DNA from: an uncultured Clostridia bacterium
Lineage (GTDB): Bacteria > Bacillota > Clostridia > JAAYHZ01
Reading direction: 5' to 3'
Assembly: GCA_937894465.1 (NCBI GenBank)
Contig: CALCRE010000210.1
Coordinates: forward strand, 1 to 21,892
Length of the DNA stretch: 21,892 nucleotides
Numbering within the stretch: the stretch's first letter is position 1; every line of letters begins with the position of its first letter. Below, in pieces: positions 1-8,937 of this stretch. A program made the position numbers and the translations under genes. The notes beneath the pieces are model-generated. The model had not been told where the DNA came from. It saw nothing but the letters and a program-made list of their open reading frames with translations, and did no database searches.

Positions 1-70
1 TATTGTGCAGGAACAGCCATGCGATACATTGAAAATTCGGCACATTATGGTGGATGCTGTAAAAAAATAA
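1..70 (+). CDS. 3' end of an unidentified gene (partial)
   Basis: An open frame enters from the left edge (first complete codon at 2) and stops with TAA at 68-70. The visible tail is about 22 residues and ends in MVDAVKK. No motif is visible and I cannot name the product. The next gene's Shine-Dalgarno (AGGAG, 71-75) follows the stop directly, so the two were probably cotranscribed. The main alternative is a chance open frame, because only 22 codons are visible. Confidence 0.45.
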   Translation, partial: IVQEQPCDTLKIRHIMVDAVKK

Positions 71-88
71 AGGAGAAAAAATGCTCTT

Positions 89-611
89 ATGCAATTAGGA
101 ATAACCATACCGTTACAAAAACACTTGAAGATCGGTGATTTATCTTACGGTGCACCGCTGGATTTGTTTTTCTGTTGGGAGTTACATACTATTGTCTTTC
201 ATGGCAAGAACGCACTAGTAGCTGTAAATGCAAATAATCGATTTTTTTTGTTAATGACTGATATGAAAGCAGCTGACTGGAATGCGATATCCCACCGGTT
301 TTTAGAAGCCCTTCGATTAGGGTTTTCGAGTGTAGGATATACCAAAGATCAAGTTGATGCATATTTACAGATGGCAGGCTCGCCGGTCATGACAAGGACA
401 CATGGCAGAAAACCGGTGGCAGGATTGAATAGAGCCATAAATCAACTGATGTATTGTTTTGAAACCATCGATCCTAATCAGCAATATCAAAAAAAATCTT
501 TGTAAATATATAAATAGTGATTTCGCTTCTGCAACCGGATTTGAGAAACAAGGATATGTGAAAGAATTTTTAGAAGCGGATATGAAGCGAGTTGGTATTG
601 TGGGAGTCTAG
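89..611 (+). pseudogene. DUF6933-like protein, frameshifted in an A8 run
   Basis: The first frame (89-505) gives 138 residues. They contain a pattern I associate with DUF6933: WELHTIVFHGKNALVAVN, then FLLMTDMKAADW, then a conserved-looking TRTHGRKPVAGLNRA segment near residues 103-117. The function of this family is unknown. The frame ends early just after a run of eight A (489-496). From the same run, the frame shifted by +1 stays open to TAG at 609-611 and reads as a natural C-terminus (NSDFASATGFEKQGYVKEF, then a DMKRVGIV tail). Removing one A would join both parts into about 172 residues, closer to what I recall for the family. The start at 89 has AGGAG 13 nt upstream. A five-codon overlapping ATG frame at 81 sits better for that site. 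A real mutation, a homopolymer read error and slippage cannot be told apart here. Confidence 0.65.
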
Positions 612-677
612 GATTTTTCAATCCGCAGGCTGAGAATAAGTTGTGAGTTTAGACCCCGTAACCTGATTTGGGTAATT
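598..677 (+). promoter_or_regulatory. Truncated TPP riboswitch (thi-box) remnant
   Basis: Several thi-box elements occur in the right order. GGG at 602-604 can pair with CCC at 654-656 (P2). AGUCU at 605-609 pairs with AGGCU at 627-631, with an extra GGAUU/AAUCC hairpin at 611-624 (P3). The invariant CUGAGA is at 630-635. The long conserved block AACCUGAUUUGGGUAAU is at 660-676. The expected 3' part (a CCAG-like strand followed by GCGUAGGGA) is absent: from 677 the sequence becomes coding for a DUF6922-like fragment. Without the 3' strands of P4, P5 and P1 the aptamer should not fold fully, so this is probably a deletion scar. No thiamine gene follows. Confidence 0.7.
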
Positions 678-793
678 CGGATATTTTAGAATCAACTCCT
701 GCATTTTTAGAAAAACAGTTGGGTAATATTTTTTGGGATATTGACCCGGATGCGGTAAAAGAAAGTTTTGTAGGGGAAAGATTGAGGGAAGGG
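662..793 (+). pseudogene. DUF6922-like N-terminal fragment, fused in frame to the next gene
   Basis: The frame opens after TAA at 659-661 and encodes a segment with FLEKQLGNIFWDIDPDAV followed by FVGERLREG. This matches the pattern I associate with the DUF6922 N-terminus (FWDxDPxxL, then a RVLxxG helix), which sits upstream of helix-turn-helix or nucleotidyltransferase-type partners. The family normally continues, but here it runs straight into the metallophosphoesterase frame. The only upstream initiator, TTG at 668, lies inside riboswitch sequence and lacks a ribosome binding site. The segment is most likely a remnant left by the deletion that also cut the TPP riboswitch. It could instead be a translated N-terminal extension of the next gene. 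Confidence 0.5.
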
Positions 794-1648
794 ATGAGAA
801 CCGAACAAAAGAAAACAATGGTCATAGGCATTTGTGTGGTCTTACTGCTTGTATTTTGTATTACAGCCTTTTGGCATGGCTTGACCGTAAAGACATATGA
901 TATAAGTACAGATAAGATTACTTCTTGTGTGCGGATCGCTGTTTTGTCCGATTTACATGATTGTAATTTTGGAAAGTTTCAAAAAGACTTGATAGAAAAA
1001 ATCCGTCATCAAGGCCCGGACATGATTCTATTAACGGGTGACATCGCTGATGACAAGAAAACCCATGATGCTACCGAACAGCTTCTTTCAGTGATCGGTT
1101 CGGAATATGCTTGCTTTTATGTTTCCGGTAACCATGAAATCTGGTCCGGTCAATCCCATAAAATAAAGGATTTGATTCGATCCTTTGGAGTGATGGTTTT
1201 AGAAGGGGGCACCGAGATTGTATCGATTGGTGATCAAAATATAGTTGTAGCTGGTGTTGACGATCCTGAAGAGTTTTATCCTTTTTACCGGACAGACCGT
1301 ACCAAAGGGGAAAGTTTTTATGATCAATTGAATGCTTGTAATATGGAAATCGATGACTCGACTTTTTCCGTTCTATTATCACACCGTCCGGAGCTAATTA
1401 ATGAATACAAAAGCAGCGGCTTTGATCTGGTGGCATCCGGCCATTCACACGGTGGACAAATTAGAATTCCTTACATCTTCAACGGTGTATATGCACCGAA
1501 CCAAGGATTCTTCCCCAAATATGCCGGTGGTTATTATCAGCTGGACGACAAGGCGTTGATTGTCAGCCGGGGCTTGAGTAAAAGCGTCATACCTCGTGTT
1601 TTCAATCCCCCTGAGCTGGTTATCGTTAACTTGATTCCGAAAAAATAG
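794..1648 (+). CDS. Membrane-anchored calcineurin-like metallophosphoesterase (YkuE/YaeI type)
   Basis: This is a phosphoesterase of the calcineurin-like fold with two metal ions. From ATG 794 it is 284 residues, usual for YkuE/YaeI-like proteins. A hydrophobic helix at residues 9-28 is followed by the metal-binding motifs in order: DLHD (about 53-56), GD (82-83), GNHE (112-115), SHRPE (His about 197) and GHSHGG (216-221). The catalytic domain should lie outside the membrane. Known YaeI/YkuE relatives act on UDP-diacylglucosamine or related substrates, but the substrate here cannot be told. I prefer ATG 794 because GAGGG at 784-788 lies 5 nt upstream and because the in-frame sequence before it belongs to another family. 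ATG 818 has no visible ribosome site. No clear terminator follows. Confidence 0.85.
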   Translation: MRTEQKKTMVIGICVVLLLVFCITAFWHGLTVKTYDISTDKITSCVRIAVLSDLHDCNFGKFQKDLIEKIRHQGPDMILLTGDIADDKKTHDATEQLLSVIGSEYACFYVSGNHEIWSGQSHKIKDLIRSFGVMVLEGGTEIVSIGDQNIVVAGVDDPEEFYPFYRTDRTKGESFYDQLNACNMEIDDSTFSVLLSHRPELINEYKSSGFDLVASGHSHGGQIRIPYIFNGVYAPNQGFFPKYAGGYYQLDDKALIVSRGLSKSVIPRVFNPPELVIVNLIPKK

Positions 1649-1711
1649 AATTTATTAGACTGACCAAGAGTTCACAAACAACTAATAATCTACGAAATGT
1701 CAATAAAACGA

Positions 1712-1740
1712 TTGACTTTTCCTATTTTAATTGGTAATTT
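1712..1740 (+). promoter_or_regulatory. Sigma-A-type promoter for the lyase gene
   Basis: TTGACT (1712-1717) and TAATTT (1735-1740) are separated by 17 nt, with TG at 1732-1733 forming an extended -10. The lyase gene begins 47 nt downstream at 1787, with AGGAGG at 1773-1778. Confidence 0.6.
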
Positions 1741-1786
1741 TATTATGTAGACATTTATCAAATAATTCCAGTAGGAGGTAAATGAA

Positions 1787-4700
1787 GTGAAATACGTCAG
1801 TAAAAAATTTGTAAGGTTTTTTACCCTATTATTGGCTTGCGTGTTTGTGACGGGATCCGTCCCAACATTGGCTTCAACGGATACGGAGGTCCAAAACCTG
1901 CTTTTGAACCCTGGGTTTGAAGAAGGTACAGGTCTTGACGGATGGATTGTGTATACCACACATACAGGAGAAGTGGCGGTGGACAGTGATGTCAAGTATG
2001 AAGGCGGAAATTCCTTACGATACACAATAGGAGGAGCCTTCGGAGTCCGTTCCATGGTAGGGCAAACATTTATGCCGATCACTCAGGGTGGTTCATATGA
2101 ACTTAGCGCATATTACAAAACCTTGGGAATGACCACAGAAGCTTTGGCGTTTCAACTTTATTGGTATGATGCGGACAAGAAATATATAGCACCGTTTATT
2201 AATCATTCAATATCCAATAATGCAAATGAATGGACACTTGTGACACTTTTAGAACAAGCACCGGCGAATGCCCGTTATGCATCCGTTTACATAAACGCTA
2301 TGAAAGGAGCAGGCGGTAAGGTATGGTTTGACAATGTCACGCTAAGAGAGATACCAAGTGCAGACATTGATGTAAAGTATGTCACCTTTGACAAAGGAGA
2401 CGAAGATTCACAGGATATATCGGTGAATATGGATCTGAAAGGTAACGATTTTCTCGGCATTGAGAACAACGGTGTTGCACTGGTTCCGGGACAAGACTTT
2501 TTAATCTCCGATCAAGCAGTCACCATTTCTGAGTCGTACTTATTTCTTTTGGCTCCGGGCGAAACCATCTTGTCTTTTAAGTTCAGCCAAGGAGCAAATG
2601 CCTATTTAACCATATCCATTATAGATACCTCCGTGGCAACAGTAAATCTTCTTGCCAACCCCGGATTTGAAGGCAGTACACAAGGATGGCTTGTGATTGG
2701 CCATACCGGAGAGGTTGCCATTGATAAGGATAAAAAGTATGCAGGGGAGAGCTCCATGAGGTTTTCCATCGGTGGAGCATTCGGGGCAAGAAGCCAGATC
2801 GGGCAAACGTTTATCCCGATCCATGCTTTGAGTACCTACGAATTAGGAACATTTTATTGTATGGAGGGTATGACCACCGAAGATATCGGACTGGAGATCT
2901 ATTGGTATGATACAAACAAAAAATATATCGCACCATATATCCACAAGAAATTAGCAAACGATGCCACCGACTGGAATCATTATTCATATTTCGAACAAGC
3001 ACCGGAAAATGCAGTTTATGCCTCTATCTATATCAATGCATTAGGCGGTAAAGGTGGTAGGGTTTGGTTTGATAATATCTACTTTTCCGAGGTTGTGTTA
3101 GGGTCAGTAGAAGTTGTTCCGGATACTGCAACACTTTTTAAGGGCCAAAGCACGAGGCTTTCGGTGGAAGGCGTGATGACCAATGGGGAAGTTGCCGACC
3201 TTACAACCTCGGTCATCACCTACGAGAGTGCAAATGAATCTATAGCGACTGTTACCGGTGAGGGGGTTGTGACTGCCACAGGGGCAGGAACCACTGAGAT
3301 TACTGTCAGAGTTCAAAAAAATGATGTGACCCGCCAAGCTTTTGGAACTGTTACCGTTATTGAAGACGCTTTATCCGGAATATTGGTTTTTGCCGACCGG
3401 CAAATCATGACCACCGGTGAAACAATGCAATTATCGGCTTCAGGGGTCACTGCAAGCGGACAGCAAATTAATATATCAAACGACAATTTCACATTTGCTT
3501 CGTCAGATCCGGCAATTGCATCTATAACCGCAGAGGGGCTGATTACTGCAACATCACCCGGAGCCATCACCATTACATTAAGTCTTAATTGGAGTGATGT
3601 ACAAGGCTCGATTGATGTTAATGTAATTCCTCCCTATTTGACTACAATCACTGCAAGTGCTACCAAGACGGAAATCGTCATCGGTAATACATCACAGACA
3701 ATCTTTACGGGATTGCTCAGTAACGGAGAGCCTTTTGCGGCTTGGGGTGAAGCGGCGATCGAATTCATCACTTCTGATCCTGCCGTTGCATTTGTTGCAA
3801 ACAACGGAGAAATTACCGGTGTAGGAGCAGGAGTTGCTTCTATCACGGTAAAGGTGACCGCATCCGGAAATGATCCGGTCGTAGGAAGCTTTGAAATTAC
3901 AGTGGTGGATCCTGAAAGCATACAAGGTGTGAAAACCAGGAGTACCTATTACACAGATGAGAAGGTTGCCGCGGCAAGGGAAAATGTTCTGATGTATGAA
4001 TGGGCTGCAAAGGAAAGAGACAATGCAATATCAAGAGCTGACACATATGTCGCTCTAGGAGATGAATACTTGTGGAACCTTGTCACTCCTCCGACGCTTC
4101 CGAGAGCTATTTATCATTTGACCAGAAACAAAGCGGGGGAAATCGGGTGTCCTGTGTGTGGGGTTGCACAGAACAAACACGGCACCAACCCTTGGTTGAT
4201 CGACCCCATTAACAAACCCTGGAAGTTGACATGTCCCGAATGTAATACGGTATTCCCCACCAACGATTTTGAAAGCTTTTATAAAAGCGGATTGGACAAG
4301 CATGGTTTGTTCAATCCCGATCTGGCGGATCGCAGTTTGTTAGTGAACACCCTATACCCGGAAAAAGGCCCGACTTGGGGTGTTGATGACGGAATGGGAT
4401 GGAGAAACGGTAATGACATCAACGTATTCATTGCATACTATAATCACTGGGGTGTATGGTACAACAGAGGAATTGTTTCACAGGCATTAAACGCGTTCAG
4501 AGATGCTTATCTTTATAGCGGCGATTTGCAGTATGCACATGCCGGAATCATTCTTCTGGACAGAATTGCCGACGTGTACCCCGATATGGATATCACCGAT
4601 TTTAGATACGAAGACGGATTTGATAACGGCATTCCTTCTATGCATACTTATCAAGGAAAGATATTGCACGATATTTGGGAAACCGGATTAGTTAAGAACT

Positions 4701-7654
4701 TTATTATGGCATATGATGCCTTTTACCCGGCTTTAGCCGAGTCTGACAGAGCCAATGTAGTGCCTTTCTTATCCGCGCAATCCGATCGGTATGACTTAGG
4801 TGTTAAAAAATATTCCGCAGGTGGAATCAGAAAGAATATTGAAGACGGCATATTAAGGGAAGTGTATCCGGCATTTAAGAATTCTCAGATTCGTGGTAAC
4901 TTTGGAATGCATCAATCCACATTGGCACTGGCTGCTGTGGTTTTGGACGAAGAAGGCACTTCTCAGGAAATGTTGGACTTTATGTTCAAAAGCGGGGATC
5001 TTGAAAGAATCAACGATCCTAAATATCCTAACGGAAGACATTACTACCTCACCGGTGGAGATATATTGTCCGCTTTGACGGAAGATGTGGACAGAGACGG
5101 ATTCGGCAATGAAGCGGCTCCCGGGTACAACAATATCTGGATCACCCAATTGAAACTTGTTGCTGATGCTTTGGACGGCTATGATCGATATCCTGAGTCT
5201 GATTTATATAACAACGTGAAATTCAGGAATATGTTCAAGGCACGTTATCAACTTATTATGTTGGGCAAATATATCCCGTCCATCGGAGATTCCGGTGCAG
5301 GCGGGCAGCCCGGTTTGGGAATGACTCCGGATTTATTCGTAGAAGCATTTGAACGTTTCGGAGACCCGGTATTCGCTCAGGTTGCTTATCTGTTAAATGA
5401 TAACACCGTTTACAATCTAAAAAGCAGTATATTCACTCGGAATCCGGAAGATGTTGCACAAGGAATTCAAAACGTGATTGATACATACGGCACATTGAAC
5501 TTAGAAAGCTTGGATCTTACCGGATATGGTCTTGCAACATTAAGAGACGGTGTTGACTACACCAAAAGGTCAGGCTTTGATCACAGCTTTATGGAGATCC
5601 CGGTTGTGGATTCTTCCGGCAAGGAAATCAAAACAATCAGTTTTCCTGCATTATTCTATCGATCCGAAGGAGCAGGAGACTACATCACATTTGAATTTGA
5701 AGTAAAGGCAACCGATGTGTACAATGTGGGCATGATCACGGTGCTATCTCCCGCATACGGAAAATATGTCGTGGAAATCGATGGAGTGCAAATCGGGGGA
5801 GAATATGATGCATACGGACCGGTAGTGGAAGAGTCTCCGGTGACATACTTCGGTGAACTTTCCTTAGAAGCGGGGAAACACACTGTAACATTTAGGTGTA
5901 CCGGTAAAAACGATGCTTCATCCAACTATTTAATCGGATTGAGAAATCTTGTGTTGACCGCTGTTTCCAATGAAGGGGAAGATTTATATACCGGGAACCT
6001 GCAAAGGGATGCTTGGATTTACTACGGAAGAAATACAGGTCACGGACATAGGGATACTTTAAACTTGGGAATTCATGCATACGGATTGAACTTGGCACCG
6101 GATTTAGGATACCCGGCATACACCGGGGACTATCCGGAAAGAGTGGAATGGACAAATAACACCATCAGCCACAATACGGTGGTGGTTGACAAATACCAAC
6201 AAAAGAACTCCTGGGTAGGAACTCCGAAACATTTTGATGCTACGGAACGAGTGAAGTTAATGGATATTGAAGCTCCAAAGGTTTATCCTCAAACACAGAT
6301 GTACAGAAGAACCACGGCAATGATTCGTGTGGATGAAGAAAACTCCTATATGGTTGACTTCTTCCGGGTAAAGGGTGGAAATGAGCATCATTTCAGCTTC
6401 CACAGCAATGATGCGGTTGTCACTACGGAAAATTTGAATCTTGTAGATCAGCCTACCGGTACTTATGCAGGCGTTGATGTTCCGTATGGAGTAAGACCTG
6501 CAAATGAGGGTACTGGTGCCTATCAAGGCCCGGGATTCCATTACTTGTTCAATGTTCAAAGAGATCCGGATCCTTCCGACAACTTTAGTGTGGATTGGCA
6601 ACAGGTGAAAAATCCTGATGTTCATTTAAGGTTGACCATGTTGGGAGATGTGGATGATATAGCGTTGGCCGACGGTATACCGCCTCAAAACAAGGCAGGA
6701 AACCCGCCGTCTTACAGGTACTTAATCGCTCACAGACAAGGAACAAATCTGAACAGTACATTTACATCAGTGATGGAGCCTTATAAAGGCAGCAGATATG
6801 TAACTCAAATTCTTCAAGTGCCTGTGACCTTGAACGGAGAACCTGCATTAGAGGATATACAGGCTGTCAAGGTTGTACTGGAAAACGGACGTGTTGATTA
6901 CATTGTGTGCTCCATCGATCAAGAATCAACTTATTTGGTAGATGGAAAATTCGAGTTTAAAGGTTTCTTCGGCGTATATTCCGAAGTGGACGAAACCCCC
7001 GAATATATATATATCAATGATGGTGAGACCATAGGGAGCATAACCGGAAAAAATGCTAATGTGCAGGGAAATGTGGTTGACTTTACCCGTGACTTTAATC
7101 TTGAGAATGAAATTACAATATCGATTGCACAGCAAGACACAGATGTAAATGTTAATGATCTTATCGGCCAATACATTTATGTACAAAATGACAACGTTAG
7201 AAACGCATCCTACAGAATTGAGGGGATCAAGAGCCAAAACGGCGATTTGGTAACATTGGACATCGGCAGTGCGACATTGATCAGACAGTATGTGGATCCT
7301 GCGGATTTCACAAAAGGATTTGTATTTGATATTGTTCAAGGTGCATCGGTTGTCATACCGTTATCCTATGAGGGTCATTTGACATTGGAGTATGTAAGTA
7401 AAGTACTGGCGGAATTCATCGAAGCGGAAGAAGTGACAGGGCCCATGATTCCGCAGCTTGAAAACAGGATGGAGCAGGCGAAACATCATTTTGACAAAGG
7501 TTCTGTGGATCAAGCTGTCAAGCATCTTGAGGATCTTCTAAAGAGCTTGAACAATGAAGCTTTGAAAGAACATGTATCCGACCGGGCACAAGATAAGCTG
7601 AACCGTAGCGTGAATAATGTTATAAACCAATGGAAAACCTTGATTAACAATTAA
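1787..7654 (+). CDS. Giant secreted heparinase II/III-type polysaccharide lyase with CBM, X2 and Ig-like modules
   Basis: A 1955-residue exported enzyme expected to cleave an acidic (uronate-containing) polysaccharide by beta-elimination. GTG 1787 is the start: AGGAGG lies 8 nt upstream and the nearby ATG at 1782 stops after two codons. Modules in order: signal peptide (cleavage near Ala29); CBM4_9-like domain (37-188, NPGFEEG start); X2-like domain (196-280); second CBM4_9-like domain (286-434); three Big_2-like Ig domains (about 437-527, 528-614, 617-708); then the lyase region. The lyase region has a CPVCG/CPEC zinc-knuckle-like pair (Cys788, 791, 816, 819), a helical toroid with NFGMH (Asn1038, His1042), GHGHRD (His1419, His1421) and SHNTVVVD (His1462). 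A helical FIVAR-like tail occupies 1876-1955. The gene is monocistronic, with its own promoter and terminator. The polysaccharide lyase family number and the substrate are not assigned. Confidence 0.85.
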   Translation: MKYVSKKFVRFFTLLLACVFVTGSVPTLASTDTEVQNLLLNPGFEEGTGLDGWIVYTTHTGEVAVDSDVKYEGGNSLRYTIGGAFGVRSMVGQTFMPITQGGSYELSAYYKTLGMTTEALAFQLYWYDADKKYIAPFINHSISNNANEWTLVTLLEQAPANARYASVYINAMKGAGGKVWFDNVTLREIPSADIDVKYVTFDKGDEDSQDISVNMDLKGNDFLGIENNGVALVPGQDFLISDQAVTISESYLFLLAPGETILSFKFSQGANAYLTISIIDTSVATVNLLANPGFEGSTQGWLVIGHTGEVAIDKDKKYAGESSMRFSIGGAFGARSQIGQTFIPIHALSTYELGTFYCMEGMTTEDIGLEIYWYDTNKKYIAPYIHKKLANDATDWNHYSYFEQAPENAVYASIYINALGGKGGRVWFDNIYFSEVVLGSVEVVPDTATLFKGQSTRLSVEGVMTNGEVADLTTSVITYESANESIATVTGEGVVTATGAGTTEITVRVQKNDVTRQAFGTVTVIEDALSGILVFADRQIMTTGETMQLSASGVTASGQQINISNDNFTFASSDPAIASITAEGLITATSPGAITITLSLNWSDVQGSIDVNVIPPYLTTITASATKTEIVIGNTSQTIFTGLLSNGEPFAAWGEAAIEFITSDPAVAFVANNGEITGVGAGVASITVKVTASGNDPVVGSFEITVVDPESIQGVKTRSTYYTDEKVAAARENVLMYEWAAKERDNAISRADTYVALGDEYLWNLVTPPTLPRAIYHLTRNKAGEIGCPVCGVAQNKHGTNPWLIDPINKPWKLTCPECNTVFPTNDFESFYKSGLDKHGLFNPDLADRSLLVNTLYPEKGPTWGVDDGMGWRNGNDINVFIAYYNHWGVWYNRGIVSQALNAFRDAYLYSGDLQYAHAGIILLDRIADVYPDMDITDFRYEDGFDNGIPSMHTYQGKILHDIWETGLVKNFIMAYDAFYPALAESDRANVVPFLSAQSDRYDLGVKKYSAGGIRKNIEDGILREVYPAFKNSQIRGNFGMHQSTLALAAVVLDEEGTSQEMLDFMFKSGDLERINDPKYPNGRHYYLTGGDILSALTEDVDRDGFGNEAAPGYNNIWITQLKLVADALDGYDRYPESDLYNNVKFRNMFKARYQLIMLGKYIPSIGDSGAGGQPGLGMTPDLFVEAFERFGDPVFAQVAYLLNDNTVYNLKSSIFTRNPEDVAQGIQNVIDTYGTLNLESLDLTGYGLATLRDGVDYTKRSGFDHSFMEIPVVDSSGKEIKTISFPALFYRSEGAGDYITFEFEVKATDVYNVGMITVLSPAYGKYVVEIDGVQIGGEYDAYGPVVEESPVTYFGELSLEAGKHTVTFRCTGKNDASSNYLIGLRNLVLTAVSNEGEDLYTGNLQRDAWIYYGRNTGHGHRDTLNLGIHAYGLNLAPDLGYPAYTGDYPERVEWTNNTISHNTVVVDKYQQKNSWVGTPKHFDATERVKLMDIEAPKVYPQTQMYRRTTAMIRVDEENSYMVDFFRVKGGNEHHFSFHSNDAVVTTENLNLVDQPTGTYAGVDVPYGVRPANEGTGAYQGPGFHYLFNVQRDPDPSDNFSVDWQQVKNPDVHLRLTMLGDVDDIALADGIPPQNKAGNPPSYRYLIAHRQGTNLNSTFTSVMEPYKGSRYVTQILQVPVTLNGEPALEDIQAVKVVLENGRVDYIVCSIDQESTYLVDGKFEFKGFFGVYSEVDETPEYIYINDGETIGSITGKNANVQGNVVDFTRDFNLENEITISIAQQDTDVNVNDLIGQYIYVQNDNVRNASYRIEGIKSQNGDLVTLDIGSATLIRQYVDPADFTKGFVFDIVQGASVVIPLSYEGHLTLEYVSKVLAEFIEAEEVTGPMIPQLENRMEQAKHHFDKGSVDQAVKHLEDLLKSLNNEALKEHVSDRAQDKLNRSVNNVINQWKTLINN
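1895..3093 (+). repeat. Duplicated carbohydrate-binding module within the lyase gene
   Basis: Two copies of a CBM4_9-like module, at about 1895-2344 and 2644-3093, flank an X2-like module. They share many aligned stretches at protein level (LLxNPGFE, HTGEVAxD, IGGAFGxRS, QTFxPI, YWYDxxKKYIAP, GGxVWFDN), so a within-gene duplication is the simplest reading. Confidence 0.8.
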
Positions 7655-7686
7655 TTATAACTAGCTAATTTCTTGTCACACCAATC

Positions 7687-7725
7687 GATACCGGCGCAGA
7701 AACATTTTTGCCGGTATCTTTTTTT
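7687..7725 (+). terminator. Intrinsic terminator after the lyase gene
   Basis: GATACCGGC (7687-7695) pairs perfectly with GCCGGTATC (7710-7718) across a 14-nt loop, followed by seven T (7719-7725). It lies 33 nt after the lyase stop codon. Confidence 0.9.
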
Positions 7726-7830
7726 GTTTGAGGGGACAGTTCTCAACTAATGTGAATAATTCGTTTAATGACATCGTAATATATTTATGTATACTGTTGT
7801 TGTATTATGGAATAAAGAAAACGGGAAAGA

Positions 7831-7935
7831 ATGAAAGAAATGTACGAAGTGCCCAAGAAAATAAAAAATGACGGACATAATTTGAAGTGGTGCTTCATGA
7901 TGGGAAAACTTGAAAAGTTCCGGTCGATTGAGTAA
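7831..7935 (+). CDS. Possible 34-residue small protein or gene remnant
   Basis: ATG 7831 to TAA 7933-7935 encodes 34 residues, rich in lysine and methionine, with the middle reading KKIKNDGHNLKWCFMM. A weak GGGAAAG (7823-7829) lies too close to the ATG to be convincing. I do not recognise it. It may be a chance frame, a leader peptide for the AraC gene 40 nt downstream, or the tail of a lost gene. Confidence 0.2.
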   Translation: MKEMYEVPKKIKNDGHNLKWCFMMGKLEKFRSIE

Positions 7936-7974
7936 AATAAAGATGGACTTGGTACATATGAAAGGGGTACTTGC

Positions 7975-8862
7975 ATGACTGATCGTATGAAGAAATTACA
8001 AATAGAAGATATGAATGATACCAAAACCTTTAATTTTGAGGTGGATATTCAAGATGCCTTGCTTTCTGTCTATCTGAATAAGAGTTTCTTCGGATCCGGT
8101 TCATGGACTGTATCTTTTCATAATCATGCTGTGTATGAGGTTCACTTGATCAAAAGCGGAGAGCATCTTTTCAATATCGATCATAAAGAGATTACATTGC
8201 ATGCCGGGAGTTGTTGCATTATCAGCCCTCATGTATATCACTCCATTATGAATGTTTCTGATGAAGGCACCGCGCGTTGCAGCTTTCGATTCAGTGTTGA
8301 ACAAAAAAATGGAATCTCTTCAGAAATATTAAATTGTTTCAATCAAATCAACAGATACAGCATATTTGATAACAATATCGATCAAATCCACTTGGTTGAT
8401 CGGATTATATCGGAATTCGAAGAAAATAAGCTTGGGTATGCCGCAGTGGTCAACAGCTATTTTGTTCAACTGATGATCGGTATACTGAGAAAGGTGTATC
8501 AAATTAAGCAGTGTGAAGGCAAATCATTGTTGAACAGCACACAGGAGAATAGAGAAGCTTTTATTGATGGCTTTTTTAACTCCTATTATATGAAGGATAT
8601 AAAAGTGCAGGATCTGGCGCAAACCATGTATTTGAGTGTCCGACAGGTGACTCGGATCCTTCAAGAGTCTTACGGGCTGACATTCTTGCAAAAGCTTACA
8701 CAACACCGTATTTATCATGCCTGCTATTTATTACAAAATAAAACGTATACCGTTACAAAAATATCTGAAATGATCGGATACAATAACTCGAACTATTTCT
8801 TTAAAAAGTTTAAGGAGATCACAGGAATCACCCCAACGGAATATCGCAACCGGTTAGAGTAA
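7975..8862 (+). CDS. AraC-family transcriptional regulator
   Basis: A 295-residue one-component regulator. The N-terminal half has a cupin-like sensing domain (about 40-125) with HNHAVYEVHLIKSG followed by an HAGSCCIISPHVYHS strand, as in AraC proteins that bind sugars. The C-terminal 100 residues (about 195-295) form the double helix-turn-helix: KVQDLAQTMYLSVRQVTRIL, then the second helix pair ending in the family hallmark IGYNNSNYFFKKFKEITGITPTEYR. The start at ATG 7975 has AAAGGGG 7 nt upstream. It lies between the lyase gene and the four-gene operon at 9134-14228, so it probably senses a breakdown product and controls one or both, which is an inference from position. A 15-bp palindrome at 8972-8986 is a possible target. 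Confidence 0.93.
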   Translation: MTDRMKKLQIEDMNDTKTFNFEVDIQDALLSVYLNKSFFGSGSWTVSFHNHAVYEVHLIKSGEHLFNIDHKEITLHAGSCCIISPHVYHSIMNVSDEGTARCSFRFSVEQKNGISSEILNCFNQINRYSIFDNNIDQIHLVDRIISEFEENKLGYAAVVNSYFVQLMIGILRKVYQIKQCEGKSLLNSTQENREAFIDGFFNSYYMKDIKVQDLAQTMYLSVRQVTRILQESYGLTFLQKLTQHRIYHACYLLQNKTYTVTKISEMIGYNNSNYFFKKFKEITGITPTEYRNRLE

Positions 8863-8937
8863 TGTGTTGAATATATACTCATATCAAATATAAACAAACC
8901 CTTATCTTATGTTTTCTTGCAATGGATCTGTGACGGT

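Larger units (their letters stand above)
7655..7974. other. 320-bp intergenic stretch before the AraC gene
   Basis: Apart from the terminator at 7687-7725, this stretch holds a possible 34-codon frame (7831-7935) and the regulator's ribosome binding site, AAAGGGG at 7961-7967. A TATACT hexamer at 7790-7795 could be a -10 element, but I see no acceptable -35 at the right distance, so no promoter is called. Confidence 0.5.

Noticed and set aside
1829..1842. Possible lipobox LLAC in the lyase signal peptide
   Set aside because: The hydrophobic stretch before Cys18 is too short and the helix continues past it. Cleavage after PTLA near residue 29 fits an ordinary signal peptidase I substrate better.
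1690..7339. Many antisense or out-of-frame open frames inside the lyase gene
   Set aside because: They overlap a clearly coding 1955-residue frame with recognisable domains and have no ribosome sites or family signatures.
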